DNA of 64,000 nt. Source: Amycolatopsis acididurans (GTDB lineage Bacteria; Actinomycetota; Actinomycetes; Mycobacteriales; Pseudonocardiaceae). Positions within the stretch are counted from its first letter, which is position 1, and every line of letters begins with the position of its first letter. The stretch is from positions 62,001 through 126,000 of the forward strand of contig NZ_JAAXLS010000005.1 of the NCBI RefSeq assembly GCF_012328925.1. Direction: 5' to 3'. The notes beneath the pieces were generated by a model. It had not been told where the DNA came from and searched no databases. It worked only from the letters and a program-made list of their open reading frames with translations. The position numbers were made by a program, and so were the translations under genes. Of the stretch, positions 44,194 through 53,731 are shown one piece after another.

Positions 44194-44978
44194 CCGCGCT
44201 GCTCCGGCTCGTCGGAGTCGGTAAGCGCTACGGGCGGGGGAAACCGGTCCTGTCCGGGCTTGAACTGGAGATCGAGCCCGGCCTGGTACTCGGCGTCGTC
44301 GGAACGAACGGCTCCGGCAAGTCGACGCTGCTGCGGATAGTCGCCGGAATATCCCGGCCCAGTGCGGGAAAGGTCGACGGCAGGCCGACGATCGGTTACA
44401 TGCCGGACCGGTTTCCGGCCGCGACGCGGATGAGCGCGATCGGCTACCTCGAACATCTCGGCCGCGTCCGTGGCATGTCCAATGTGGACTCGCGGGCCGG
44501 TGAGCTGCTGGAACGGCTCGCCCTCGCCGGTGGTCCTGCGGCGCCGATCCGTAGCCTTTCCAAGGGAAACGCCCAGAAGGTGGGCCTGGCGCAGGCGTTG
44601 CTGGCCGAACCGGAACTGCTCGTGCTCGACGAACCGTGGTCCGGGCTCGATCCGGCCGCGCACGGTGTGCTCGCCGAGTTGATCGCGGAAACACGCGAGC
44701 GCGGGGCGAGCGTCGTGTTCAGCGAACACCGCACGCCGAGGGCGAGTGCGCACGCTTCGCGGGTCCTGCTGCTGTCCGAGGGAAAGTTGCGGCCGGCCGA
44801 CGGCGGGCACGTACGTGTCGTGTTGCGTGGCGCGGGTGACTGGAACGCGGAGCCGGACGTGCTGAAGGTGCGCCGGGACGGCGACCTGCTCGAGCTCGTG
44901 GTGCCGCCCGGCCGGTCGGACGCGGTGTTGTCGACCGCGCTGCGGCGCGGGTTTTCGGTGGTGAGGGTCGAGACATGA
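44190..44978 (+). CDS. ABC transporter ATP-binding protein
   Basis: 262 aa, GTGA overlap with the amidotransferase gene. Walker A GTNGSGKSTLLR (about 38-49), signature LSKGNAQKVGLAQALL (LSxGx variant), Walker B LLVLDEPWSGLD, switch His in SEHRTPR. The 65-residue C-terminal extension is beta-rich. With the next gene forms a simple exporter of the CcmA/ABC-2 kind; substrate unknown. Confidence 0.88.
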   Translation: MTALLRLVGVGKRYGRGKPVLSGLELEIEPGLVLGVVGTNGSGKSTLLRIVAGISRPSAGKVDGRPTIGYMPDRFPAATRMSAIGYLEHLGRVRGMSNVDSRAGELLERLALAGGPAAPIRSLSKGNAQKVGLAQALLAEPELLVLDEPWSGLDPAAHGVLAELIAETRERGASVVFSEHRTPRASAHASRVLLLSEGKLRPADGGHVRVVLRGAGDWNAEPDVLKVRRDGDLLELVVPPGRSDAVLSTALRRGFSVVRVET

Positions 44979-45610
44979 CGCGATACCAGTTGGCGTTGCT
45001 GGCACATTCGCAGCGGTGGCTGCCGCCGAGCCTCGCCTTTCTGGTCGTACTGGGGATCCTGTACAGCGATCCGGGTGGCGGACTGCTACCGCTGTACGCG
45101 ATCAGCGCGGGCGCGCTCCTGGTCGTCGCGTGCTGGCTGACGATCGCACTCGTCGACGCGGAGGATCCGGTGCAGCGGCTCATCACCCGCGTTCATGCCC
45201 GGCGCACGAGTGTCCTGATCGGCGGCGTCGCGGCCGCGGTGCTGTGCTGCTGTCTGGGGCTGACGGCACTGTCGCTGGTCATCTCGGTGCTTCGCCACCA
45301 CGACGTGATCGCCGAACCGGTGTGGCTCGGCACCATGGCCCACCTCGCGTGCGCGTTCGCGGGGATCGCGGTGGGACTGCCGTGTTCGCGGCTGGTGCTG
45401 CCGCGCGTCGGCCACACGGTGATCGTCGCACTGGCCGCGCTGAGCGTCGTGCTGCGGTTCCCGTGGATTCCGCTGGTCAACCCGATGCTGCGGGTCATGA
45501 CCGCGGACTCGGCGCGGCTCGCGCCGGTGCTCTCCGGCCTGATCGTCTGTGCGGGGGTGCTCGTGCTCAGCTCAGGCGCGGTGACGGCGCTGTACCGCCA
45601 CCGCGCCTGA
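44975..45610 (+). CDS. ABC transporter membrane subunit
   Basis: 211 aa, ATGA overlap with the ATPase. Six hydrophobic segments (PSLAFLVVLGILYSDPGG; ISAGALLVVACWLTIALVD; LIGGVAAAVLCCCLGLTALS; AHLACAFAGIAVGLPCSRLV; HTVIVALAALSVVLRF; LSGLIVCAGVLVLSSGAVTA). No conserved family motif; the role is inferred from coupling to the ATPase gene. Confidence 0.8.
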   Translation: MTRYQLALLAHSQRWLPPSLAFLVVLGILYSDPGGGLLPLYAISAGALLVVACWLTIALVDAEDPVQRLITRVHARRTSVLIGGVAAAVLCCCLGLTALSLVISVLRHHDVIAEPVWLGTMAHLACAFAGIAVGLPCSRLVLPRVGHTVIVALAALSVVLRFPWIPLVNPMLRVMTADSARLAPVLSGLIVCAGVLVLSSGAVTALYRHRA

Positions 45611-45615
45611 GGGGA

Positions 45616-47616
45616 TCAGCCGCCGCCGGGACCGGGGAACAGGCCCCCGCTGGTCGAGGTCGGCGGGTTGTTGCTCGAACTGCTGCCACCCGAACCGGAC
45701 TCGCCGACGAACAACGTGACCGTCTGGCTCTTCTGCATCTGCGTACCCGCGGCCGGCGCGGACCTGGTGACCAGGCCCTGCTGCTGCCTGTTCGCGACCT
45801 TGTCGGCCTGGTAGGTCACCTGACCGTCCCAGCCGGCGGCCTGTAGCGCGGCCTGCGCCTGGTCCGGCGTCATGCCGACCACGTTCGGCATGGTGATCAG
45901 CTGCTGCGAACCGTCGGACACCCACAGCGTCACCGTGCTGCCCTCGGGCGCCGACCCGGCGTTGGGCTTCTGGTTGACGACCTCGCCCTGCGGCGCGGCC
46001 GAGGCCTGCGTCTGCTTCGACACCTTGAAGCCCGCGGCCTTCAGCCCGGCCTCGGCCTCCGCGACCTGCTTACCGGTGTAGTCGGTGACCTGCACCATGT
46101 TCGGGGTCTTGCCGACCGTGATGGTGACCGTGGTGCCCTCGTCGACGTTGGTGTTCGCGCCGACGCTCTGCTTGACCACCTTGCCGTAGGAGTTCGGGTC
46201 GGTCACGTCGACCTCCTGGACGTTCTGGTCCAGGTACAGCCCGACCGCGGTCAGCGCCTGCTGCGCCTCCTGCTGTGTCTTGCCGCTCAGGTCCGGCACC
46301 GCCACCTGCGTGGGCTTCGCGCCCACGTTCAGCTTGATCTCGGTCGATTTGCTCACCGACCGGCCCGCCGCCGGGTCCGTGCCGAGTGCGCGGCCGATGT
46401 CGTCCGGGTTGTTGCAGGTCGGCTGCCCGTTCTCCTGCATCTTGCAGGGCACCTGCACCGGAGTGATCTTGGTGAACCCGGCGTTGCGCAGCGTCTGCTC
46501 CGCGATGCTCTGCTGCTGGCCCTTCACGTCGGGCACCGACGCGTTGGCCGGCGGCGAGTCGAACGCTCCCGCGAGCCAGGCGATGAACGCGATCAGGGCG
46601 ATCCCGATGATCGCGAAGATGGCCGCGGTCCACGCCCGGCGGCGGCGACGGCGGCTCGGATCCTCCTCGTCGGCGCCGGCGTAGTCCTCGTAGTCGGCGG
46701 CGTGCCCCGGCGGGCCGCCACCGGTCAGCACCTGCGTGCGCTCGTCGGCGGTCATGACCATCGGCGCCGACGGGCGCTGCCCGGACAGCACACGCACCAT
46801 GTCCGACCGCATCTCCGCGGCCGACTGGTACCGGTTCGCCGGCCCCTTGGCCAGCGCCTTGAGCACGATCGCGTCCAGCTCCGGCGACACGGCTGGGTTC
46901 ACCGACGACGGCGCCTTCGGGTCCTCCCGCACGTGCTGGTAGGCCACCGCGACCGGCGAGTCACCCGTGAACGGCGGCTCCCCGGTGATGAGCTCGTAGA
47001 GCACACAACCCGCGGCGTACACGTCCGACCGCGCGTCCACACCCTCACCGCGTGCCTGCTCCGGCGAGAGGTACTGCGCCGTGCCGATCACCGCGGCGGT
47101 CTGCGTCATGGCGGCCTGGCCGTCGTGCATCGCTCGCGCGATGCCGAAGTCCATGACCTTCACGGCGCCGTGGTTGGTGATCATCACGTTCGCCGGCTTG
47201 ACGTCGCGGTGCACGATGCCGTGCCGGTGCGAGAAGTCCAGCGCCGCGCAGACGTCGGCCATGACCTCCATCGCCCGCTTCTGCGACATCGGACCCTCGG
47301 TCTTGACGATGTCACGCAGCGTGCGACCGTTGACGTACTCCATCACGATGTAGGGCAGCGGGCCGTACTCGGTCTGCGCCTCACCGGTGTCGTACACCGC
47401 GACGATCGCGGGGTGGTTCAGCGCCGCGGCGTTCTGGGCCTCGCGGCGGAACCGCTCCTGGAACTGGGGGTCTCGGGCGAGATCGGCACGAAGGATCTTC
47501 ACCGCGACCTCGCGCCCTAGCCGGACGTCCGTTCCGTGGTGAACCTCGGACATGCCGCCGTAGCCGAGCGTGTCGCCCAGTTCATAGCGATTGGAGAGCA
47601 ATCTGGGTGCGCTCAT
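45616..47616 (-). CDS. pknB: Serine/threonine kinase PknB with four PASTA domains
   Basis: 666 aa from the ATG at 47616; another ATG six codons up is possible. Hanks kinase: GYGGMSEVHHG glycine loop, catalytic Lys40 (VAVKILRADLARDPQF), HRDVKPANVM, VMDFGIARA, activation loop TQTAAVIGTAQYLSPEQARG. TM at about 335-358 (AAIFAIIGIALIAFIAWLAG), then four extracellular PASTA repeats (VPDVKGQQQS, VPDLSGKTQQ, VTDYTGKQVA, MPNVVGMTPD) and a Ser/Gly/Pro tail. The first PASTA has an extra Cys pair. Senses muropeptides/lipid II and controls PG synthesis; last gene of the operon. Confidence 0.96.
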   Translation of the reverse strand: MSAPRLLSNRYELGDTLGYGGMSEVHHGTDVRLGREVAVKILRADLARDPQFQERFRREAQNAAALNHPAIVAVYDTGEAQTEYGPLPYIVMEYVNGRTLRDIVKTEGPMSQKRAMEVMADVCAALDFSHRHGIVHRDVKPANVMITNHGAVKVMDFGIARAMHDGQAAMTQTAAVIGTAQYLSPEQARGEGVDARSDVYAAGCVLYELITGEPPFTGDSPVAVAYQHVREDPKAPSSVNPAVSPELDAIVLKALAKGPANRYQSAAEMRSDMVRVLSGQRPSAPMVMTADERTQVLTGGGPPGHAADYEDYAGADEEDPSRRRRRRAWTAAIFAIIGIALIAFIAWLAGAFDSPPANASVPDVKGQQQSIAEQTLRNAGFTKITPVQVPCKMQENGQPTCNNPDDIGRALGTDPAAGRSVSKSTEIKLNVGAKPTQVAVPDLSGKTQQEAQQALTAVGLYLDQNVQEVDVTDPNSYGKVVKQSVGANTNVDEGTTVTITVGKTPNMVQVTDYTGKQVAEAEAGLKAAGFKVSKQTQASAAPQGEVVNQKPNAGSAPEGSTVTLWVSDGSQQLITMPNVVGMTPDQAQAALQAAGWDGQVTYQADKVANRQQQGLVTRSAPAAGTQMQKSQTVTLFVGESGSGGSSSSNNPPTSTSGGLFPGPGGG

Positions 47617-47653
47617 CGGGGAAAGCCTGTCCATTCAGTCCAAGGTGTGCTCA

Positions 47654-48853
47654 TCATGCCCTGTAGAAGCTTCCTACGGTGGGAGGGACCTGTAGCCCGC
47701 CGGGCACCGTGTTGCCGGTGTGGGCCGGGGGATCCGGTCTTTGGCCGCCTGGCGAGCTCAGCCAGCGAGGCACGAGCAGCAGGGCGGCCACGACCAGTCC
47801 CACGAACAACACCGCCAGCAGCACCCACAGCGGAGTCAGGTTCCGCCGCCGAGGGGCCGCCATCGGTACGACGCCGCTCGGGTGTCCCATCGGTGGTGGA
47901 CTGACCGGCTGCATCGACGGACGCGAACTCGGGCCCGTCGGCGCCATCGGTGCCGCCATCGGGTTCGGGGCGTAAGCCTGTACCAGGCCGGACGGCGTAG
48001 GCAAGGGGTGCCCGCCACGAACCGCGGCCACCGCGGCCGCGAACTCGCCACCGGTCGCATAACGCTGCCGGGGATCCTTCACCAACGTGGCCTCGATCAC
48101 GGCCCGCGCCCCGGGTGGCACGTCGGGCGGCAGCGGCGGCGGCAGGTCCCGGATGTGCATCATCGCGACGGTCACCGAATGCTCGGACAGAAAAGGGCGG
48201 CGCCCGGCGAGACATTCGTAGCCGCACACCGCGAGCGAGTACACGTCGCTGGCGGGTTCGGCGTCGTGGCCGAGCGCCTGCTCCGGCGCGATGTAGTGCG
48301 CGGTGCCCATCACCATGCCGGACCTCGTCACGGGTGCGGCGTGTGCCGCCTTCGCGATGCCGAAGTCGGTGATCTTGACCGTGCCGGTGGGCGTGACCAG
48401 GATGTTGCCCGGCTTGATGTCGCGGTGCACGAGGCCGCGTTCGTGCGCGGCCTGCAACGCGTTGCCTGCCTGCTCCAGGATGTCGAGCACGCGGTCGGCG
48501 GCCAGCCTGCCCTCGCGCGCGAGAATGCCGGCCAGCGGCTCGCCCTCGACGAGCTCCATGACCAGGTACGCGATCGAAGGCTCGTCGGTCGTGCCGCCCG
48601 CCGCGGCCGAACTCTCACCGTAGTCGTGCACGGCGGCGATGCCGGGATGGTTCAACGAGGCCGTGGTGCGCGCCTCCGTGCGGAACCGGTGCAGGAACTC
48701 GGCGTCCCCGGAAAGCTCGGCCTTCAGCACCTTCACGGCGACGATGCGGTCCAACCGGGTGTCGCTGGCCTGCCAGACCTCGCCCATCCCACCGACGGCG
48801 ATCCGGCTGACCAAGCGGTAACGCTCCGCCACGAGCTGACCGGTGGACAGCAT
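47654..48853 (-). CDS. pknA: Serine/threonine kinase PknA
   Basis: 399 aa. Kinase domain 1-280: [10 protein letters not shown], Lys41 ([11 protein letters not shown]), [20 protein letters not shown], activation loop [19 protein letters not shown] Pro/Met-rich linker (about 290-345) is followed by a TM ([20 protein letters not shown]) and a short outer tail, without PASTA domains. Phosphorylates division proteins and PknB in mycobacteria. Between pbpA and pknB, 3 bp after pbpA. Confidence 0.95.
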   Translation of the reverse strand: MLSTGQLVAERYRLVSRIAVGGMGEVWQASDTRLDRIVAVKVLKAELSGDAEFLHRFRTEARTTASLNHPGIAAVHDYGESSAAAGGTTDEPSIAYLVMELVEGEPLAGILAREGRLAADRVLDILEQAGNALQAAHERGLVHRDIKPGNILVTPTGTVKITDFGIAKAAHAAPVTRSGMVMGTAHYIAPEQALGHDAEPASDVYSLAVCGYECLAGRRPFLSEHSVTVAMMHIRDLPPPLPPDVPPGARAVIEATLVKDPRQRYATGGEFAAAVAAVRGGHPLPTPSGLVQAYAPNPMAAPMAPTGPSSRPSMQPVSPPPMGHPSGVVPMAAPRRRNLTPLWVLLAVLFVGLVVAALLLVPRWLSSPGGQRPDPPAHTGNTVPGGLQVPPTVGSFYRA

Positions 48854-48856
48854 CCG

Positions 48857-50326
48857 CTATCCACCCCCGAGCTGGGCGTTGATCGCGGCACGGCCGATCT
48901 CGGCCGCCACGGTGCCACCGGTCGCCTCCAGCCCGCGGTTACCACCGGACTCGACGATCACCGCGACCGCGATCTGCGGGTCGTCGGCCGGGGCGAACGC
49001 GGTGTACCAGGCGTGCGGCGGGGTGTTCTTCGGGTCGTTGCCGTGCTCGGCGGTACCCGTCTTGGAGGCGATCTTGACGTTCGCGCGCTTGCCGCCGCCC
49101 GCGGTGTTGTTCTCCGAGGCCTCCATCATCTGCTTGAGGATGTCGGCGTTGGCCTGGGACATCGCGGGCTGGCCGGTGAGCTCCTGCGGCGTGTAGCCCT
49201 CGAGGTCGGAAAGGTCGGGCGCGAGCAGCTTCTTGATCAGCTGCGGCTTCATGGCCATGCCGCCGTTGGCGACCGTCGCGGCCATCAGCATGTCCTGGAG
49301 CGGCGTCAGCCGGACGTCGCGCTGGCCGATGCCGCTCTGGTACAGCGCGGCGGTCGAGTCCAGCGCGCCCAGGCCGGAGGCCGCGACCTTCTGCGGGATC
49401 GTCAGGTCGGTCATGCCGATGCCGAAGTTCGCGGCCGTCTGGCGCAGCTTGTCCGCGCCCAGCTGGCCCGCGAACGTCGCGAACGGCACGTTGCACGAGT
49501 GCGCGAGCGCGTCGGCGAAGGTGTTGCCGGGGCACGTCTCGCCGCCGTAGTTCTCCAGCGTCACGTTCGTGCCGGGCAGTTGCACGTTCGGCGCTGTGCT
49601 CACCTGGTCGGTCGGCTTGGCGCCGTTCGCCAGCTCCGCCGCGGCCACCACGAGCTTGAACGTCGAACCCGGCGGGTAGGTCTCCGAGATCGCGCGGTTG
49701 AGCATCGGGTTCTTCGGGTCGTTGGCGAACTGGTTCCACGCGTTGCGCTGCTCGGTGCTGTCGTGCGAGGCGAGCGGGTTCGGGTCGTAGGACGGGGTCG
49801 ACACCATGGCCAGGATCTCGCCGGTCTTCGGGTTCATCGCCACGACGGCGCCGGTGTAGCCCTTGGAGGTCATCGCGTTGTACGCGGCCTGCTGCACCGC
49901 CGGGTTGATCGTCAGCTGCACGTTGCCGCCACGCGGATCGCGGCCGGTCACCATGTCCGAAAGGCGCCGCACGAACAGCCGCGGGTCGGAGCCGTTGAGG
50001 ATGTCGTCCTCGGACTTCTCCAGTCCGCCCGCGCCGTAGTTCACCGAGTAGTAGCCGGTGACCGGCGAGTACATGGGCCCGTTGAGGTAGCGGCGCTGGA
50101 ACTTCAGCTTGTCGTTGGTGGCCACCACGTCGGCGAGCACCTGGCCGTCGTACTGCGAGATGATGCTGCCGCGCTGACGGGCGTACTCGTCGTAGAGCAC
50201 GCGCTGGTTGCGGGAGTCGGTGCGGTAGCTGTCGGCCTTCACCACCTGGATGTAGGTGATGTTGGCCAGCAGCAGCGTCACCATGACCAGCATGGCGATG
50301 CCGACACGGCGCATGGGCTTGTTCAT
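48857..50326 (-). CDS. pbpA: Penicillin-binding protein A (class B transpeptidase)
   Basis: 489 aa, ATG overlapping the rodA stop (ATGA). N-terminal TM anchor (VGIAMLVMVTLLLANITYIQ), dimerisation domain, transpeptidase domain with SxxK in ETYPPGSTFKLVVAAA, SxN in LAHSCNVPFATFAG, and KTG in IASKTGTAEH. Cross-links PG made by RodA. In mycobacteria a PknB substrate. All three catalytic motifs are intact. Confidence 0.96.
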   Translation of the reverse strand: MNKPMRRVGIAMLVMVTLLLANITYIQVVKADSYRTDSRNQRVLYDEYARQRGSIISQYDGQVLADVVATNDKLKFQRRYLNGPMYSPVTGYYSVNYGAGGLEKSEDDILNGSDPRLFVRRLSDMVTGRDPRGGNVQLTINPAVQQAAYNAMTSKGYTGAVVAMNPKTGEILAMVSTPSYDPNPLASHDSTEQRNAWNQFANDPKNPMLNRAISETYPPGSTFKLVVAAAELANGAKPTDQVSTAPNVQLPGTNVTLENYGGETCPGNTFADALAHSCNVPFATFAGQLGADKLRQTAANFGIGMTDLTIPQKVAASGLGALDSTAALYQSGIGQRDVRLTPLQDMLMAATVANGGMAMKPQLIKKLLAPDLSDLEGYTPQELTGQPAMSQANADILKQMMEASENNTAGGGKRANVKIASKTGTAEHGNDPKNTPPHAWYTAFAPADDPQIAVAVIVESGGNRGLEATGGTVAAEIGRAAINAQLGGG

Positions 50327-51816
50327 TCGGCACTCCCCGTTTGGGTCCCGCCCGCCGGCGGCCGCTGCACCATGACGGTGTGGGCCTCCGCGAGCGGAGC
50401 CTGGGCCTGTGGCTGGCGGGGCCGCGCCTTCGGCGAGGGGCGCCGTGCCGCGTCGGAGATGCGCAGCAGCAGCGCCACCAGGATGTAGTTCGCCAGCAGC
50501 GACGAGCCGCCGTAGGACAGGAACGGGGTGGTGATACCCGTCATCGGGATCAGCTTGGTCACCCCGCCGACGATCACGAAGACCTGCATCACGATCGAGA
50601 AGGACAGACCGCAGCCGAGCAGCTTGCCGAAGGTGTCGCGCACCGCCAGCGCGCTGCGCATGCCGCGCGTCGCCAGGATCAGGTACACCATCAGAAGTGC
50701 GGCGAGGCCGATGAAGCCGAGTTCCTCGCCGATCCCGGCGGTGATGAAGTCCGAGTTGGCTTCGGGCACGATGTCCGGCCGCCCGGCCCCGAGGCCGGTG
50801 CCGCCGACCCCGCCGGTGCCGAGACCGAACAGCCCCTGCGCGACCTGATAGCCGCCACCCGCGTCGTAGTAGGTGGCCAGCGGGTCGATCCAGTTCGCCA
50901 CGCGCTGCTGCACGTGGGTGAACAGGTTGTAGGCGATGACGCAGCCGATGACGAAGAACCCGAAGCCGACCGCGACCCAGATGCCGCGCTCGGTGGCCAC
51001 GTACACCATCGTCAGCACGATGCCGAAGAGCAGCAGCGACTGCCCGAGGTCCTTCTCGAACATCAGGATGCACATCGCCACCAGCGAGGCGATGACGATC
51101 GGGCCGAGGTCACGTGCGCGGGGCAGCTCGACGCCGAGCACCCTGCGGCCCGCGACCCGGAACAGGTCACGCTTGCCGACCAGGAACGACGCGAAGAAGA
51201 CCATCAGCAGGATCTTCGCGAACTCGCCGGGCTGGATCGACACACCCGGCAGCTTGATCCACACCTTCGCGCCGTTGACCTGCGACAACGAGCTCGGCAG
51301 CAGCGCGGGCAACGCGAGTGCGAACACGCCGACCAGACCGCAGATGTAGCCGTACCGGGTCAGCGTGCGGTGGTCCTTGACCAGGATCAGCACCGCGAGG
51401 AACAACGCGAGCGCGAGCGCGGTGAACAGCACCTGCTTGGGGGCGACCGCGCTGTACTCGCTACCGCTCTGGGCGGCTCGTTCGGCCATCGCCAGGTCGA
51501 TGCGGTAGATCATCACCAGGCCGATGCCGTTGAGCAGCGCGACACTGGGCAGGATGAGCGGATCCGCGTAGGGCGCCCATCGCCGCACCGCGAAATGTGC
51601 CACCGCGAACAACGCGAGATAGGCCAGGCCGTACCAGATGATCGAGAACGAGAGCTCCTGCTCCTGGTTCGCCTGAACCAGGACGAACGCGCAGGTCACG
51701 ATGAACGCCGCGAAACCGAGCAGACCGAGTTCGGTTCCCCGTCGCGTCGGCAGCTCCCGCTGCGGATTGGTCTGGTAGATCGCCGCGGCCTGCTCGGACA
51801 ACGGTGGCTGGCTCAT
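50323..51816 (-). CDS. rodA: SEDS peptidoglycan glycosyltransferase RodA/FtsW
   Basis: 497 aa from the ATG at 51816. About 12 TM helices; SEDS signatures WIKLPGVSIQPGEFAKILLM, EANSDFITAGIGEELGFIG and the C-terminal IPMTGITTPFLSYGGSSLLA. Polymerises lipid II together with PbpA. The C-terminal 50 residues are Pro/Gln-rich and cytoplasmic. Starts one base after the pstP stop. Confidence 0.95.
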   Translation of the reverse strand: MSQPPLSEQAAAIYQTNPQRELPTRRGTELGLLGFAAFIVTCAFVLVQANQEQELSFSIIWYGLAYLALFAVAHFAVRRWAPYADPLILPSVALLNGIGLVMIYRIDLAMAERAAQSGSEYSAVAPKQVLFTALALALFLAVLILVKDHRTLTRYGYICGLVGVFALALPALLPSSLSQVNGAKVWIKLPGVSIQPGEFAKILLMVFFASFLVGKRDLFRVAGRRVLGVELPRARDLGPIVIASLVAMCILMFEKDLGQSLLLFGIVLTMVYVATERGIWVAVGFGFFVIGCVIAYNLFTHVQQRVANWIDPLATYYDAGGGYQVAQGLFGLGTGGVGGTGLGAGRPDIVPEANSDFITAGIGEELGFIGLAALLMVYLILATRGMRSALAVRDTFGKLLGCGLSFSIVMQVFVIVGGVTKLIPMTGITTPFLSYGGSSLLANYILVALLLRISDAARRPSPKARPRQPQAQAPLAEAHTVMVQRPPAGGTQTGSAE

Positions 51817-51817
51817 A

Positions 51818-53119
51818 TCAGCCACCGCCACCCGATGGGGTCGTACACGTGCCGCCGGTGGCCGTGGTGGTGCCCTCCGGGGACTGCGGCGTGCAGTCCT
51901 TGAGCGTCTTGTAGCGCAGGAAGTTGTTGATGTAGTCGCGCGCGGCCTGCAGGTTGTCCTTCTTCACGCCGCTGCGCACGGCGGTCTGCGCGTCCTGCTG
52001 CAGCTGCGGCACGGTCAGTACGTCGCACAGCGAGCTGCCCGGCGGGCAGGAACCCTCCGCCTGCTGGTGCAGCTGAATGCCGAGCACGCTGCCAGGCACG
52101 CCACGGAAGATGGCGACCTCGGAGTTGGCGCCCTCGCCGACGTAGTACTGGCTGAGCACGAAGTAACGGGTCGCGATGGCGCCGGCGGCGAGCAGCACGA
52201 GCACCAGCAGGACACCGACGATCCAGCGCCAGCGCTTGCGGCGCTTGGCCTTCGGATCCGGCGGCGGCTCGGCCAGCTGCGGCGGTTGCGGGGGCGGCGC
52301 GGTCAGCGCGCGGGCACGGGCCGCGGGGGAGTCGCCCTGGTGGTTGTACTCGTCACTGCCGTCCCCGGCGGCGCCACCCACGATGGGGGCGTCCTCGCCG
52401 AAGTCGACGTCCACGACGTCGGCGACGATCACGGTCACGTTGTCGGTGCCGCCGCCCTTGAGCGCGAGCTCGATCATCCGGTCCGCGCAGTCCTGCGGAT
52501 CGGGGATCTGGATCGCCTCGGCGAGCGTCTCGTCGCTGACCATGCCGGACAGCCCGTCCGAGCAGAGCAGGTAGCGGTCGCCGGCGCGGGCCTCGCGCAC
52601 CGTCAGGCTCGGCTCGACCTCGTGGCCGGTGAGCGCCTTCAGCAGCAGCGAACGCTGAGGGTGCGTGGCCGCCTGGTCGGCGGTGATCCGGCCCTGTTCG
52701 AGCAGTTCGTTGACGAAACTGTCGTCGCGGGTGATCTGGGAGAACTGACCGTTGCGGAACATGTAGGCCCGCGAGTCCCCGACGTGCACCATGCCCATCC
52801 GGGAACCGGAGAACAGCATCGCCGTGAGCGTCGTGCCCATGCCGTCGAGGTCGGGGTCGTTCGCGACCAGCTCCGAAATCGCCGCGTTGCCCCCTGAGAC
52901 CGCCTCTCTGAGCTGGGACAGCAGGTCGTCGCCAGGCTCGTCGTCGTCGAGCGGGGCGAGGGAGGCGATGACGACTTTGCTGGCGACCTCACCCGCGGCA
53001 TGGCCACCCATGCCGTCGGCGAGTGCGAGCAGGCGCGGGCCGGCGTACACCGAGTCCTGGTTGCTGGACCGCACCAGGCCACGGTCACTGCGAGCCGCGT
53101 AGCGAAGGACGAGTGTCAT
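51818..53119 (-). CDS. pstP: PP2C-type Ser/Thr phosphatase PstP
   Basis: 433 aa. Cytoplasmic PPM domain 1-240 with metal-site motifs RSSNQDSVYAG, LALADGMGGHAAGE, MVHVGDSRAYMFRNG, CSDGLSGMV, GGGTDNVTVIVADV. Pro-rich juxtamembrane linker, TM (WIVGVLLVLVLLAAGAIATR) and an extracellular domain of about 110 residues with two pairs of Cys. Reverses PknA/PknB phosphorylation. ATGA overlap with fhaB. Confidence 0.96.
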   Translation of the reverse strand: MTLVLRYAARSDRGLVRSSNQDSVYAGPRLLALADGMGGHAAGEVASKVVIASLAPLDDDEPGDDLLSQLREAVSGGNAAISELVANDPDLDGMGTTLTAMLFSGSRMGMVHVGDSRAYMFRNGQFSQITRDDSFVNELLEQGRITADQAATHPQRSLLLKALTGHEVEPSLTVREARAGDRYLLCSDGLSGMVSDETLAEAIQIPDPQDCADRMIELALKGGGTDNVTVIVADVVDVDFGEDAPIVGGAAGDGSDEYNHQGDSPAARARALTAPPPQPPQLAEPPPDPKAKRRKRWRWIVGVLLVLVLLAAGAIATRYFVLSQYYVGEGANSEVAIFRGVPGSVLGIQLHQQAEGSCPPGSSLCDVLTVPQLQQDAQTAVRSGVKKDNLQAARDYINNFLRYKTLKDCTPQSPEGTTTATGGTCTTPSGGGG

Positions 53120-53583
53120 GGGCGAAGCTCGATCACCGTCTTACCGATCCGGATGGGGACGCCGAGTGGAACTCTCAGCGGTGCAGTGACCTTAGCCCGG
53201 TCGAGGTAAGTCCCGTTTGTGGATCCCAGATCTTCCACGTACCAATCCGCTCCCCGCAGCATCAGCCGGGCGTGCCGGGTCGACGCGTAGTCGTCATCGA
53301 GCACCAGGGTGGAGTCGTCAGCCCTGCCGAGCGTGATCGGCCTGCCGTCCAGCGCGATCCGGGTACCCGCGAGCGCGCCGTGCGTGACGATCAGCTGACG
53401 GGGCTGCTTGCTCGACCCCCTGGGCTTCTGCTTGTCCTTGCTCCGGCGCAGCCCCGGTATCGCCACCTTGAGGCCGGAGGCCGCGTACAGATCGGACCGC
53501 ACCACCCGCAGTGCGGCCAGCACGAACAACCAGAGCAGGACGAGGAATCCCACTCTGGTTAGTTGAACGACCAGCTCTGGCAC
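53116..53583 (-). CDS. fhaB: FHA-domain protein FhaB (FipA)
   Basis: 155 aa from the GTG at 53583 (VPELVVQLTRVGFLVLLWLF). One N-terminal TM, basic linker (RRSKDKQKPRGSSKQPR), and a C-terminal FHA domain: ITLGRADDSTLVLDDDYAST, RHARL, DLGSTNGTYLDRAKV. Reads phosphothreonine, linking PknA/B to FtsZ/FtsQ in mycobacteria. Confidence 0.93.
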   Translation of the reverse strand: MPELVVQLTRVGFLVLLWLFVLAALRVVRSDLYAASGLKVAIPGLRRSKDKQKPRGSSKQPRQLIVTHGALAGTRIALDGRPITLGRADDSTLVLDDDYASTRHARLMLRGADWYVEDLGSTNGTYLDRAKVTAPLRVPLGVPIRIGKTVIELRP

Positions 53584-53731
53584 CTGTTGTGTCAGCTCCC
53601 GACTTCTGCTGTGCTCCCGCCCGTGACGCCGTTGCGCCACGGTGTCCCGCCGACAATTCTGCGGGACATGGGATACCAGCTTCCCAGGGGCTCGGCCAAC
53701 GGAGACAGCAGGTGCTGGTTTGGCTGGTGGG

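Noticed and set aside
47720..50488. 922-codon open frame antisense to pknA and pbpA
   Set aside because: Crosses two well-supported genes and has shadow composition.
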